A stretch of DNA of 64,000 nt from Heloderma charlesbogerti (lineage: Eukaryota; Chordata; Lepidosauria; Squamata; Helodermatidae), in the NCBI GenBank assembly GCA_026122225.1, contig JANEZZ010000809.1:994501-1058500 (forward strand). The letters are read 5' to 3'. The position numbers and the translations under genes were made by a program. Below the pieces are notes generated by a model. It saw only the letters and a list, made by a program, of their open reading frames with translations. It ran no database searches and was not told where the DNA came from. The number at the start of each line of letters is the position of its first letter. Position 1 is the first letter of the stretch. This document shows, piece after piece, positions 41,880-51,262 of the stretch.

Positions 41880-42838
41880 AAAATGTCAACAAAGTTTCTT
41901 GTGGCATCTTAAAAACTAAGAAATATATTCGTATCTTTTTTTGAGCTTTTTTAATATACATACATTTGTATATATCCATAGCAATGAATACATATGAAAT
42001 GCATATATCTGCAAATACAGCACACTAACAGTTATTCATAGGCTTCAACAAAACCGGACCAGATATCCAGATAAGTAGCCCTTTGAAGGTGGCGTCTATG
42101 TGCCACCCATTCAGATGTTGAAAGCATTGTAAGGTCCTCAATCCATTGCATTATTAGAAGGTGAACATTTATCTGTCCAGAGTTGTGATAGTCTTTTAGC
42201 TGTCATGAAGGCACGGAGAATCCATTTAAGCTGACCATTCGTTAATTTCCGTGAAACAGGTAAATAATTTAAAAGAGCTTGTACATCAGTGAGTATTAAA
42301 GACTGTTCCAGTACAAAATTTATCCATATAATAACCTCCTCCCATAAAGAAGAAACTACTGGACATTTTCAAAACATACATTTAAACAAAGCATTAGCTA
42401 CTTTGCACTGCTAGCAATTAGCCAGATTAGCTGGTCCCTTAGTAAAGAGACTATGTATTCTGGCATAAGCTTAGATGGGACCTTAGCCCACTTCATTAGA
42501 TGTGTGGCGTATTATGCAGTGTTTCAGGTTTATATACAGTACAGATGGTGGGAAAGGACTGTAAACAATGAGGTCAGAATGAAATTAAATGCAACGTGAA
42601 TGACCACCGTTAATAATGTGATGGTCACTTTCTGCATTCAGTTGCTTTCTGACCTCACTGTTTACAACCCCCTCCCCATACGTACTGTATATACACCCCA
42701 AACTCTCCATAATCCTCCATGCATCTGAAGAAGTGGGCTATAGTCCATGAAAGCTTATGCCAGTATAAATTTGTTAGTCTTTAAGATGCCACAAAACTCG
42801 TCGTTGTTTTTGCTGCAATAGACTAACACGACTACCCA
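41880..42838. repeat. Large imperfect palindrome, interrupted
   Basis: Left-arm blocks TTGTGGCATCTTAAAAACTAAG (41899), TGGCATAAGC (42461), TAGCCCACTTCATTAGATG (42485), TATATACAGTACAGATGG (42531) and TGTAAACAATGAGGTCAGAA (42561) reappear inverted on the right as TTCTGACCTCACTGTTTACA (42647), CCATACGTACTGTATATACA (42676), CATCTGAAGAAGTGGGCTA (42721), GCTTATGCCA (42752) and GTCTTTAAGATGCCACAA (42777). The axis is near 42605-42612. Without the insertion at 41931-42452 each arm is about 210-230 bp. It resembles a fold-back DNA element; the phrase GAAGTGGGCTATAGTCCATG belongs to a common reptile repeat I cannot name safely. Confidence 0.8.
41931..42452. mobile_element. Short derivative of the long hAT-like element, inserted in the palindrome arm
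   Basis: AATATACATACATTTG, CAATCCATTGCATTATTAG, AAAGACTGTTCCAGTACAAAA and AAGAAACTACTGGACATT are colinear with 15526-16526 and 19965-20747. The flanks ATATATTC (41923-41930) and ATGTATTC (42453-42460) match at seven of eight bases. The uninterrupted right arm has no such block, so this inserted into an existing palindrome. The usual CAGGGG ends are absent. Confidence 0.75.
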
Positions 42839-43579
42839 CTGGAAATTCTGAGAAAAAAGTGCGGCTCGTAAGATCTTGTAATGGCGAGGTGATAAAAATG
42901 TAATGCAGCCGTGTTCTCAGTGCTGCCCCCTCCCCGACGTGTATCATTACAGCTATTTTTGATTATCCTCATCGCCATCCTCATCACCGCCCCGCGCTTG
43001 CTAATGCATGGAGTTGCTTGGATTCTGAGACAAGCCCTATAAAAACAAAGGAGTGGAAAGCAAAAGCGTGTAATTGCTTTTCTTGCGATTTTTTACATCT
43101 GTGTTGCTTGCGAGCGGCTAAGCCATTTTCTGACAGCTTGGCGGGATAGGACAGCAGAGATCTCGAGAGACGGGTGGCTGGGCCTCCCTCCCACCCCACA
43201 ACCAGCCAATCAAGCAAGGCAGATCTCTAATTTTACCTGTCCCAGCTCGTGGCCGCTGGCCGTGGCTGTAGTTTATTAACTGAAGATACAAAGCTGGGTG
43301 ACAATGCTTGACTCCCCATCATGCCCACAGAAAGCCAGGTGTGCTAAGTAAGGAGCCACGATAAGCAGCTCCAAATTGCCCATCCTTCCTTTTAATTACC
43401 CATTTCATTTAGCACTGTTCCAATTCTCTGCTGAATCTCCCTGAGGAGGGAGAATATCTGAATAAACCTTCCGCCCCTTGACATATCAGAATTTCTCTCC
43501 CTAAGTCCCTTTTATGCCTGTCTAGGAAGGACACTTCCCAAAACTACTTCAACACAAGAATACTTTTCTTATCTTAAGA
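42839..43579. other. Unassigned; candidate conserved element
   Basis: 42900-43160 is repeat-free (CCTCATCGCCATCCTCATCACC, GCAAAAGCGTGTAATTGCTTTTC, GTTGCTTGCGAGCGGCTAAG). It is one of the best candidates for conserved regulatory DNA here; no open frame looks coding. Confidence 0.35.
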
Positions 43580-43948
43580 GAAGCCGTAGCTCAGTGGTAA
43601 AGCACATGCTTTGCAGGCAGAAGGTCCCAGGTTCAATCTTTGGCATCTCCAGGTAGGGAAAGACCCCTCCTTGAAACCCCTGGAGAGCTGCTGGCAATCA
43701 GTGTAGGTAATACTGGGCTAGATGGACCAGTGGTCTGACGTAGCATGGCAGCATTAATAAGCCATTTATTGAAATCCATGGGGACTGGAATCTTACTTCT
43801 GTTTTTACGGGAAGGACTACACAGCTCAGTGGTAGAGCCCCTGCTTGCATGTCAAAGGCGCCAGGTTCAGTCCTTTCATTTCCATGTAAGGCTTGGAAAC
43901 AAACCCTGCCTGGAACCCTGGAGAGCCACTGCCAATCACTGTAGACCA
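43580..43948 (+). mobile_element. Composite dimer of tRNA-Ala-like SINE units
   Basis: The first unit (43580-43752) has A box TAGCTCAGTGG, B box GGTTCAATCTT and a body ending CTAGATGGACCAGTGGTCTG. After a linker with TGGGGACTGGAATCTTACTTC a second head begins at about 43806 (CAGCTCAGTGGTAGAGCC, GGTTCAGTCC) and its body runs to CAATCACTGTAGACC. The linker and order are the same as at 18456-18760, so dimer architecture is shared by two loci 25 kb apart. Confidence 0.85.
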
Positions 43949-44556
43949 GGGATGGATAACCATATTTCCTCCGGGGGACAGATTGCCCCTTTCATGATGT
44001 CAGGGTGCAAGGCTTCACTGGGGAATGCGAAGAATGAGTGAAGCACACTCAGCCAGAGTTCACAGGAGATTTTGAACAGGGACTTCCAAATGAGAGTACT
44101 GTGAGCCGGAAGCCAAAGAGCAGGTGGTGGCGAGAGAGGGGCTGCATTTCACGTTTTGATTTGAACTGACTAGCTGAACCGTTGGCTGCAGGTCTCTAAT
44201 GGAACAATAATTTAGTACCCGCTGCAGTTTTTCCAACTATTGAGTTAAGTAGCGTATAGATGTGTACTCTTTGTGTGTTTTGATATGTGAGATTCCCCCA
44301 CACCCCGAATTAGAATAGAAATGTGATGGAACTTGTCTTCAGTTTCTATCATGGCTATAACTCAAGGTGTGCACATCAAGGCACGTCCGCAGTATCCCAT
44401 GGTGGTGCAGCTAGTTATAAGAGGCAGTGATGCTCAAACGCATCTTACGAAACAGTAACAATTCTTTGACTGATGGAAAATGATCTTAACAGGTCCCTCG
44501 GTTATCCAGGCACATGGCTTTGGGGCGATCAGAATATTTTACTAGTGTGCTGGGAG
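43949..44556. other. Unassigned non-coding DNA
   Basis: No gene or clear repeat. Confidence 0.35.
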
Positions 44557-44564
44557 CTGTACAG

Positions 44565-44699
44565 CAGGGGTGGGTGGAAGGTATATCTCCAGACTTTGGG
44601 CCTTCAACTCCCAGAAGCCCCTGCCAGCATGGCCAATGGTTAGGAATGCTGGGAGCTGAAGTCCAAAATATCTGGAGATCTACTCTCTGCCCATCCCTG
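44565..44699. mobile_element. Palindromic hAT-like MITE with target duplication
   Basis: CAGGGGTGGGTGGAAG at the left and the right end CTCTGCCCATCCCTG are inverted. The flanks CTGTACAG and CTGTATAA match at six of eight bases. Arms CTTCAACTCCCAGAAGCCCC and GGGAGCTGAAGTCC surround CAGCATGGCCAATGG. Confidence 0.8.
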
Positions 44700-44721
44700 C
44701 TGTATAAAGCATAACCAAAAG

Positions 44722-44858
44722 CCTTCCCCAACCTGGTGCCCTCCAGATGTTTTAGAATTCAACTCCTATCAGCCTCAGCCAGCATGGCCAGTGGTCAGGT
44801 CCTGGGAGTTGTCACTCACAACATTTGGAGGGCTCCAGGTTGGGGAACGCTGCTTTAC
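44722..44858. mobile_element. Palindromic ACTCCCA-type MITE
   Basis: CCCCAACCTGGTGCCCTCC and GGGCTCCAGGTTGGGGAAC are near-perfect inverted ends. It sits only about 20 bp from the related copy at 44565. Confidence 0.8.
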
Positions 44859-45486
44859 AACTTGCAGTGCTCAGACAAAAGACGAAGGCAAAGGACTCGT
44901 ACATGAGAGGCGTGGAAAGATTGATGGATGGGGTTAAGGGAGGGTCAAATATATACGTTTTAGACTTTTTAGAATTCCCCTCCTTTCGCCACTGTCTTTT
45001 GACTGATGTGCTGAGCATCTCTGCGGTTTAGTGGGAGGGATGCGCTGCCCACTGTCCTCCATTCGACTGCTTCCCTCTCCCCTCTGCCCCCGTTTCCTTT
45101 CCACTTCGCCTCCAGTGAACCAGGTCACCGTGCCGCTCTTACCAAGCTTCCATCTTCTAATAGCAAAATTGCCAGCCTCCGTGAAGGCTTTAATGGTTCG
45201 TGGCTGTCAGTCTGTCAGATGCATCCCAGCGCTCTTAAGTGGAAAGCTATTTCTGACTTCCCTGAAGGCTGCTGCTCTTTGACTCTCTAATTGATTGGAG
45301 TTCAAGCCAATGCAGGGGGGGGGCTCCTCCCCCCCCTTACATCTTCCTCGCACCTGTGAGATGCAGTTTGGCGCAAAGGGAGAACAGCACAATGCTTGTG
45401 ACTCCATCCGTGGCCCTGCTGCTAAATAAATAGGTGCCTTTTTACTGAAACCCTCCCCCCGCCCCCACACACACAATTCTTGTGAC
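44859..45486. other. Unassigned non-coding DNA
   Basis: No gene. Segment 45120-45290 is repeat-free (CTTCTAATAGCAAAATTGCC, CTCTCTAATTGATTGGAG) and could be conserved. Confidence 0.35.
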
Positions 45487-45494
45487 TTTTACAG

Positions 45495-45831
45495 CAGGGG
45501 TGGGCAGAAGTTAGATCTGGATCTTCTGATAGATCTCTGTGGGATTTCCAGTAGATCAGCAAGGATTTCTGACTCCCGAATGTTTAGCAATAGCTGCATC
45601 AGAATGATCCCTCCCCGCCCTAGATTACACCGATGGAATGATGGGGCAACGGGAGTGGAATTTTTTGTGGAAAGACTGTGAGGTCAGTCCTGTTCTGGTA
45701 CTCAGAACCCATTCATGGGCTCTGAATTTGTACATTTTAAGTGTATAACTTTTGCACCAGGCCCAGTTGATGGTTCTAGTAAAAAACACACACAGAGTAG
45801 ATTCCACAAGCCTGAAGTCTGCCCATTCCTG
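45495..45831. mobile_element. GTAGATCAGC-type hAT-like MITE, complete
   Basis: It starts CAGGGGTGGGCAGAAG and ends CTGCCCATTCCTG, inverted ends. The flanks TTTTACAG (45487-45494) and GTTTGCAG (45832-45839) match at six of eight bases. Internal marks are CCAGTAGATCAGCAAGG and AGTAGATTCCACAAGCCTG. Other copies: 30403 and the interrupted one at 59763. Confidence 0.8.
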
Positions 45832-45858
45832 GTTTGCAGGGTCACGTTCACTGTGCAC

Positions 45859-46261
45859 TAGGGATCTCCATCTCTGGGAAATCCAGTTCTTTTTTGGCTC
45901 AATGGCATTCTGCAGCATGTATGACTCGCTTTGTGTCTATGATCTGAGCTGCAGGCTGTTCCCTGAACTCTGGGAACTTCTTTGCACATTTTTTCAGGGG
46001 AAGCTTCTGCAATTTGTGCACATTTCAGAGTAATTTGTGGAAATGATGGCTGAATTCATGCAGATTGCTTAGAAATGTGCACAAATTGTAGAACCTTCCC
46101 ACAAAAAATGTGCAGACTTCCGGGAAAATCCGCAAACTGGCCTGACTTGCTGCAGACTGAGTCAGGCACCACAGCCGGAACCAAAATGAAGTTGTTTCCT
46201 AGCCGAGCCTAGGAAAACCTGTTGAACTCCACCCCCAAAATGGATTTCTCTAACATCCTGT
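45859..46261. mobile_element. TAGGGATGT-type MITE
   Basis: It starts TAGGGATCTCCATC and ends with CTAACATCCTGTA. The flanks CTGTGCAC and ATGTGCAA match at six of eight bases. The interior (AAAATCCGCAAACTGGCCTG, AAAATGGATTTCTC) is shared with 54685-55038. It follows the MITE at 45495 by only about 20 bp. Confidence 0.7.
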
Positions 46262-46360
46262 ATGTGCAACAAGGAAAAGTGGATTTGGCACCTAGTATAA
46301 ACACAAATTAAGAGATGGCACAGATTGGCTCATTTTCAACAATTTTATTCTGTTCCTGCT

Positions 46361-46361
46361 C

Positions 46362-46397
<36 letters not shown>
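46361..46397. repeat. (GT)n microsatellite
   Basis: About 18 GT/GC dinucleotides with a short GCGCGC interruption. Confidence 0.95.
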
Positions 46398-46399
<2 letters not shown>

Positions 46400-46984
46400 A
46401 CCACCCCAGTAATCCGTAATGCAGAGAGAGAGTTAGGTGTCTATGTCTGGACTTTAGCAGGGCAGGTCCTTCCTTTGGGCAGAAGGGGGCAGCAGCGGCA
46501 GCCAGGCACAGTGGTAAGTGAGGGCCAGCAAAGTGTTTGAACCCAGAGCTCTGTGTACTGCACAGCCTTGTGTATGCCCCCTAAGCTAGCCTGTGATGTG
46601 ATGGAAGATGCTGAGTTATGACACAAGCCACTGTCCTATTGTCAGTGTTGACATGAGTTTCAAATGCCATTCTGGTTGGCTTCTGCAGGTGGAATGGGGA
46701 GCAGGTGCCATCTTGGTCTTCGCCTCAAGTAGCAAAAATGTCTCACGCCAGCACTGACTAACAGGGAACCAATGTGGCTTCAGTCGATGGGCAGCATCGT
46801 TGAACTTGGTAGTCCAATCGCTGGATTGATGGAACACCACTTTGATTGACCAAGGAAGTTGTGGTGGAGGCCAGGAGAGAAGATGTCTGGTGGCCATGTT
46901 TACTGGGAGTGTTGCATCTTCTGCTAATATAGCTGTGACTCCTGCTCCAGTTTGACTTGCTTTTTGAGGATCTGGAGTGAGATT
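46398..46984. other. Unassigned non-coding DNA
   Basis: No gene or clear family. Confidence 0.35.
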
Positions 46985-47222
46985 GAATAATTTATTATTT
47001 ATTTGTTGAATTTATATCCCACCTTTTCTCCAAGGAGCCCAAGGCAGTGTACTTCATCCTACTCCTCTCCATTTTACCCTCACAACAACCCTGTGAAGTA
47101 GGTTAGACTGAGAGTCTGGGTCAAGTCACCCATGAGCCTTGTGCCAGAGTGGGGACTAGAACTCGGGTCTCCCCCATCCTAGTCGAACACTCTAACCTCT
47201 ACACCCCACTGGCTCTCCTAAG
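46985..47222 (-). mobile_element. Second-family SINE, full copy
   Basis: TTATTATTTATTTGTTGAAT, CAAGGAGCCCAAGGCAGTG, CAACAACCCTGTGAAGTAGG, GGGACTAGAACTCGGGTCTC and CTACACCCCACTGGCTCTC. The B-box complement GAACTCGGGTC and the A-box complement are both visible. Confidence 0.85.
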
Positions 47223-47901
47223 TGAAGTTTGTTTTTTTATTTAAAAAGAATCCTACTCTATCCAAAAACCTAATCTAAAAAATTAAAAGGCAGAAGCAAA
47301 ATGGGAAAATGAAATCTAAAAAGCAAACTTAAGTTTTTCCATCAGAATCAAGCCCCCCCCCCAACAGTTACAATGTGCAGGCATCAACATACAAAAATAA
47401 AACAGTTCTGTGGGTGCAAGACAATGGAAGTGAGTAGAGACGTGCTGTAGTTGGGAAGTGGTAGTGGTGGGGTGACTAGAGAAGGGCCCTTTCTGAGACA
47501 TCTTTCATTTGGGAGCTCAAGTTCCTGTGAGGGCAAGGCAGGAAGGCCAACACAGTTCTTCCAGAGCACAGCGTTCTGTGCCAATCTTGCTTTTTCCTCC
47601 CAGCTCGGTTCTACTGTGTTCTAATATTTCCTCCTGTAGCACATCTGCCTGCTGCTGCCGCCGCCACTTCATAATAATGACTGTCACCCTAATAAATAAA
47701 ATACATTTAAGATCCGTCTGGGAAACGAGCGCTGGATTTGATCCAGAGTGCCAGGAAGCGGCAGCCAGTCTAATGAGGAGTTAGATTTGATAGTGAGCGG
47801 AAATGGCTACTTTATTGTGCTGTGGAACTGATAGGCGGGGGGGGGGGTGTATGTGTGTGTCCGTTGGAGAAATCCCTTCCGAGAAGGGAGTTGGGGAAGG
47901 A

Positions 47902-47939
<38 letters not shown>

Positions 47940-48221
47940 AACATCACCATGTAGATGTAGCTCAGTAGCATGAGCTGTTAGCCAAGATAATTGCCCAGTT
48001 CAGATCTCAACTCTATCGTGGTGGGCTAAATCTAGAGACCAACAGTAGTTTTTAAGGGAGTTGAAAGTGGCTGGAGGAGAGGTTCCTTGTGCACACTTTT
48101 CTTTCATCCAACTGCTGTTTCAAGTCAAACAGGTTTTGCAGTTTTATTTAAAGTAATGCAAAACCTGCCAACCCTGTTTGACCAGAGGCAAAGAGTGGAA
48201 TGAGTGCATATATGCCAATAA
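47223..48221. other. Unassigned, with microsatellite and candidate conserved element
   Basis: A (GT)n(GA)n run lies at 47902-47940 and a G run at 47836-47847. 47660-47830 (AATAATGACTGTCACCC, CCGTCTGGGAAACGAGCGC, CTAATGAGGAGTTAGATTTG) is repeat-free and conserved-looking. No gene. Confidence 0.4.
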
Positions 48222-48772
48222 CAGGCTTCCCCAACTTGGTGCCCTCCAGATGTTTTGCACTTCAACTCTCATAAGCCCCAGCCTGCATGGCCAATGGTCA
48301 GAAATGCTGGGAGTTGCAGTCCAAATAGGGATGTACTTGAGCTCGTTGAAGGTATCCAAATTCCATCTGGAAGCTCATTCCAAACCGAGTTCGCATCAGA
48401 TTGTGAGCGTTTTTTTTCTTTTCATGTGAAAATCCGTGCAAATTTTCATGTGCATTTTCCCAAACATATGCATCAATTGGGAGGAGCTTTGAAGTGTACA
48501 CATTCTTCTCCATGGATTAAAGCATATTTGTGCACATTTTTCATGCGCATTTTTCAAATGTGCGTATGCTGTTGAACACATTTTGGGGGGTCTGTGAATC
48601 ACATTGCAAGCCTGTAAATGTACCAACCTCAAGCACAGATTGCATCGGAGTCCATGTTTGATCCAGAAGCTGCAAACTGTGTAAATCCTGATCAAAACCG
48701 AACTGAAACGACATTCTCATACATCTCTAAGTCCGAAACATCCAGAGGGTCCCAGGTTGGGGAAGGCTGACC
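48222..48772. mobile_element. Palindromic ACTCCCA-type MITE split by another MITE
   Basis: The left part has CCCCAACTTGGTGCCCTCC, ACTTCAACTCTCATAAGCCC and GGGAGTTGCAGTCCAAA. The right part resumes at 48730 as AGTCCGAAACATCCAGAGGG and ends CCCAGGTTGGGGAAGGC. Joining them restores the usual family layout, which proves that 48326-48729 is a later insertion. Confidence 0.9.
48326..48729. mobile_element. TAGGGATGT-type MITE with 8 bp duplication
   Basis: The 404 bp unit starts TAGGGATGTACTTGAG and ends CTCATACATCTCTA, inverted copies with few mismatches. The flanks AGTCCAAA (48318-48325) and AGTCCGAA (48730-48737) match at seven of eight bases and correspond to one site in the host MITE. The 8 bp duplication fits the hAT superfamily, although TAG termini differ from the CAGGG consensus. 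No coding capacity. Confidence 0.85.
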
Positions 48773-48789
48773 TATAAAGTGTTGAGACT

Positions 48790-49020
48790 TTATAGGGCCA
48801 AGAGGAATCCTGTCAGCCTCTGTGTTACAATGATTATATGCTACCTCCTATATGGGAGGCAGTATGCCTCTGTATACCAGTTGCTGGGGAACATGAGTGG
48901 GAAGGTGCTATTGCGCTCGTGTCCTACTTGTGAGCTTCCCAGAGGCCACTGTGTGAACTAGAACATTGGACAAGATGGCCCCTTGGTCTGATCCAGCAGG
49001 ACTCTCCTTATGTTCGTAAC
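48790..49020 (+). mobile_element. CR1 LINE 3' end
   Basis: GGGAGGCAGTATGCCTCTG, CCAGTTGCTGGGGAACATG, TTGTGAGCTTCCCAGAGGCC and CCCCTTGGTCTGATCCAGC follow the order of 61660-61856. Confidence 0.8.
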
Positions 49021-50434
49021 ATCGTGTCACTTGACAACTGCAGAATCTGAAGTGGGCTAGCAGCTCCCTCTTCCAGCGAACCAGCCACAATGGTGCCATG
49101 AGCAAAATGCCAAGGTCTGAGGGCAACCAGATTTGAGACCCTCCTGGCCTTTGGCATTCACTTGGCTGTCCTTCTGAGCTTTGTCTTCCATTGTTGGGGA
49201 CACCAGGGCGGTCTAGCCCTGGGGTTCCAGCCCCAGCCTTTTCCTATCTTAAAACTGATAGGGACCTCATAAAAAGTTTGTAAGAAAGGATTTCCTTTCC
49301 TTTCAGGAAGTCCAGGGAGGGGGAAAAGATGGACTTGAGTTGTAGCTGCCTGGATTGGCTCCTTATCCGTTGTTTTTGCTGTCTGCGTTGTCTGCCTCTT
49401 CTCTCTCTCTCTCTCTCTCTCTCCCTCCCCCCTTCCCTGTTAGATTTCTAAATGTCTCCCCCCCACCCATGTGTAAGAACACTGACAAGCCATCTTTCCA
49501 CATACGACTGGTTTGCTTCCAAGCCTCCCTCTACCTCCCTTCCCCGCGCCATGTGTGTGCGCCTCCCCCAAGCACAGAGGAACAATTGCCTCTGGTTGTT
49601 GAGGGACCCATCTGGGTGTCCTTATTAAACTCTTTGTAACGGATTGCAGATCAGCGGAAGGGCAGGGGAGGTTGCAGCGGGGAGAGGAGCACCCGCAGCT
49701 ACTTTGCCACTGTTTGCTTGGAGTGCGCCCCCTCCCCTGCTCTAAAAAAAAAAATTAGTAATTTATAAGAAGCCATGTTGGCCCCTCCATTCCACCCAAA
49801 GACGCGTCTCGTGCAGCTTGATAGCTTGCAAATTATTAGTAATTTGATTTCAATTGAATGAATAACCCGCTAAAGCGAAACGCACATTAGCCCCAGAAAT
49901 CTAATTGGAGATAACACCATAGAAACTAGGAAAGCACGGAGTGAGTGCTTGGTTAAGCTACCCAGAAAAGGGGTGGGGGAAGGGGCGGTGGTGGGGGGAA
50001 GGAGATAGAAGATAACTGGGATTTAATTTCATTTCTTACCTATTCATTTGTTTAAATACGGGTGCTTAATTATCCAGCTCCACAGATAGCTGTGGTTGCC
50101 AAGGTATGAATATGTGCTGTTCTCCGTAGCGCAAGAGTTTCCCCTCCCCTTTGCACAAAATGCTCTGATGCCAGCCAAGTCAGCTTTGATACTGAGCCAT
50201 ATTAAACCTTCTTGGAGAAACGGCTTCGGCACAGAATCGAGGGAGGGCTGTGAATTGCTCTAGTGGCCTGTTAAGGTGCTGGATGCTGTTTTGGAGATAG
50301 GATTTAAGAAAAAAAATAGATGAACAAATAATGAATGATGGTGAAATCCGGGGCCAAAGGCTTGGAAGCTGTGTGTGTGGGGAGAGAGGGGGGTTCACTG
50401 TTGTATTTGTTTATATAATGCCATCTCTGTACAA
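49021..50434. other. Unassigned; strongest candidate conserved element
   Basis: A (CT)n run is at 49397-49424. 49780-49960 is repeat-free, with TTAGTAATTTGATTTCAATTG, GAATAACCCGCTAAAGCG and AATCTAATTGGAGATAAC. The cluster of homeodomain-like cores is typical of vertebrate developmental enhancers, by inference only. No gene seen. Confidence 0.4.
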
Positions 50435-50785
50435 CAGGGGTATTGAACCTCTTTCAGCCTGAGGGTCGAATCCCATTTTGGAGAAGCTCTCAGGGGCTGC
50501 ATTCCAGTGGTGGGAGGGGCTGGAGGCAAAAGGGGCAGTGCTGTGAGCATTTGAAAATACCCAAATGCCAGCATAGTTTAGTTCAAAGCTTTTACTGCCA
50601 GTAACGAAGACTTAGGAGAAGCATTTTAGAATGGGGGGAAAACTACACAAAAGCCGGGAAGCCTCCCAACGTTCCTTGGTCAGGGGAAAGGGGGTGGGAC
50701 CCGGGGAAGGGGACGTTGCCAACTTGGAAACCCTAGAGGACTGGATTGGGTTGCCAGGTGGGCTTGAGGTTCAACACCTGCAGTT
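50435..50785 (+). mobile_element. GGGCCAAAT-type hAT-like MITE
   Basis: It starts CAGGGGTATTGAACCTCTTTC, with GGAGAAGCTCTCAGGGGCTG, AAAGCTTTTACTGCCAGTAAC and AAACTACACAAAAGCCGGG in family order, and CTTGAGGTTCAACACCTG near the right end. The flanking octamers match only weakly. Confidence 0.75.
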
Positions 50786-50925
50786 CCTTGGCCTTGCATC
50801 CTTGCAGAACTCAAGGCAAAGGAAGATAAGACTCGCGAGCCTGCAAAGACTGTCTGCAGGACAGGGAAACTGGTCAGGTCGACAGACAGGAGAGTGGTGG
50901 GTGAAGGCAACGCCAGCTCCTGGTT

Positions 50926-51262
50926 TTGGAGGGCCCTTGGGCAAGACACCCTCAATGGGCCCCCTCCTTGAGTGCGTCTGTCTTCTCACCACCATGGTCA
51001 CCAGCTGCTCTTGCGCCTCCTCCTCTTTCTCATCACTGCTGCCACTTGCTTGTTAGGCAGAGAGCCAGGGAGCAAGCAGGCCGTGGCATCTCCTGCTCCT
51101 CTTTAGCGCCACCACTGTCTGGGCCAGAGCAAGAGGCGGGTGAACAAGCCAGTTGCAGTGGGGAAGAGGAGGAGTAACTCCAGGGGGCTCTTGTTAGTGG
51201 GCCCCTGCTGGGGACTGGGCCCTCAGCAGGTGCCTGGCCATGCCTACCTTTGATGCTGGCCC
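50926..51262 (+). repeat. GGGCCCTTGGGC-type repeat, copy 2
   Basis: Colinear with 33228-33590: GGGCCCTTGGGCAAGACACC, CACCACCATGGTCACCAGCTG, GCAGAGAGCCAGGGAGCAAGC, CTCCAGGGGGCTCTTG, CATGCCTACCTTTGATGC. Confidence 0.75.

Noticed and set aside
33228..51262. Segmental duplication joining the two GGGCCC repeats
   Set aside because: Similarity stops at the repeat edges; flanks differ, so these are dispersed repeat copies and not a duplicated segment.
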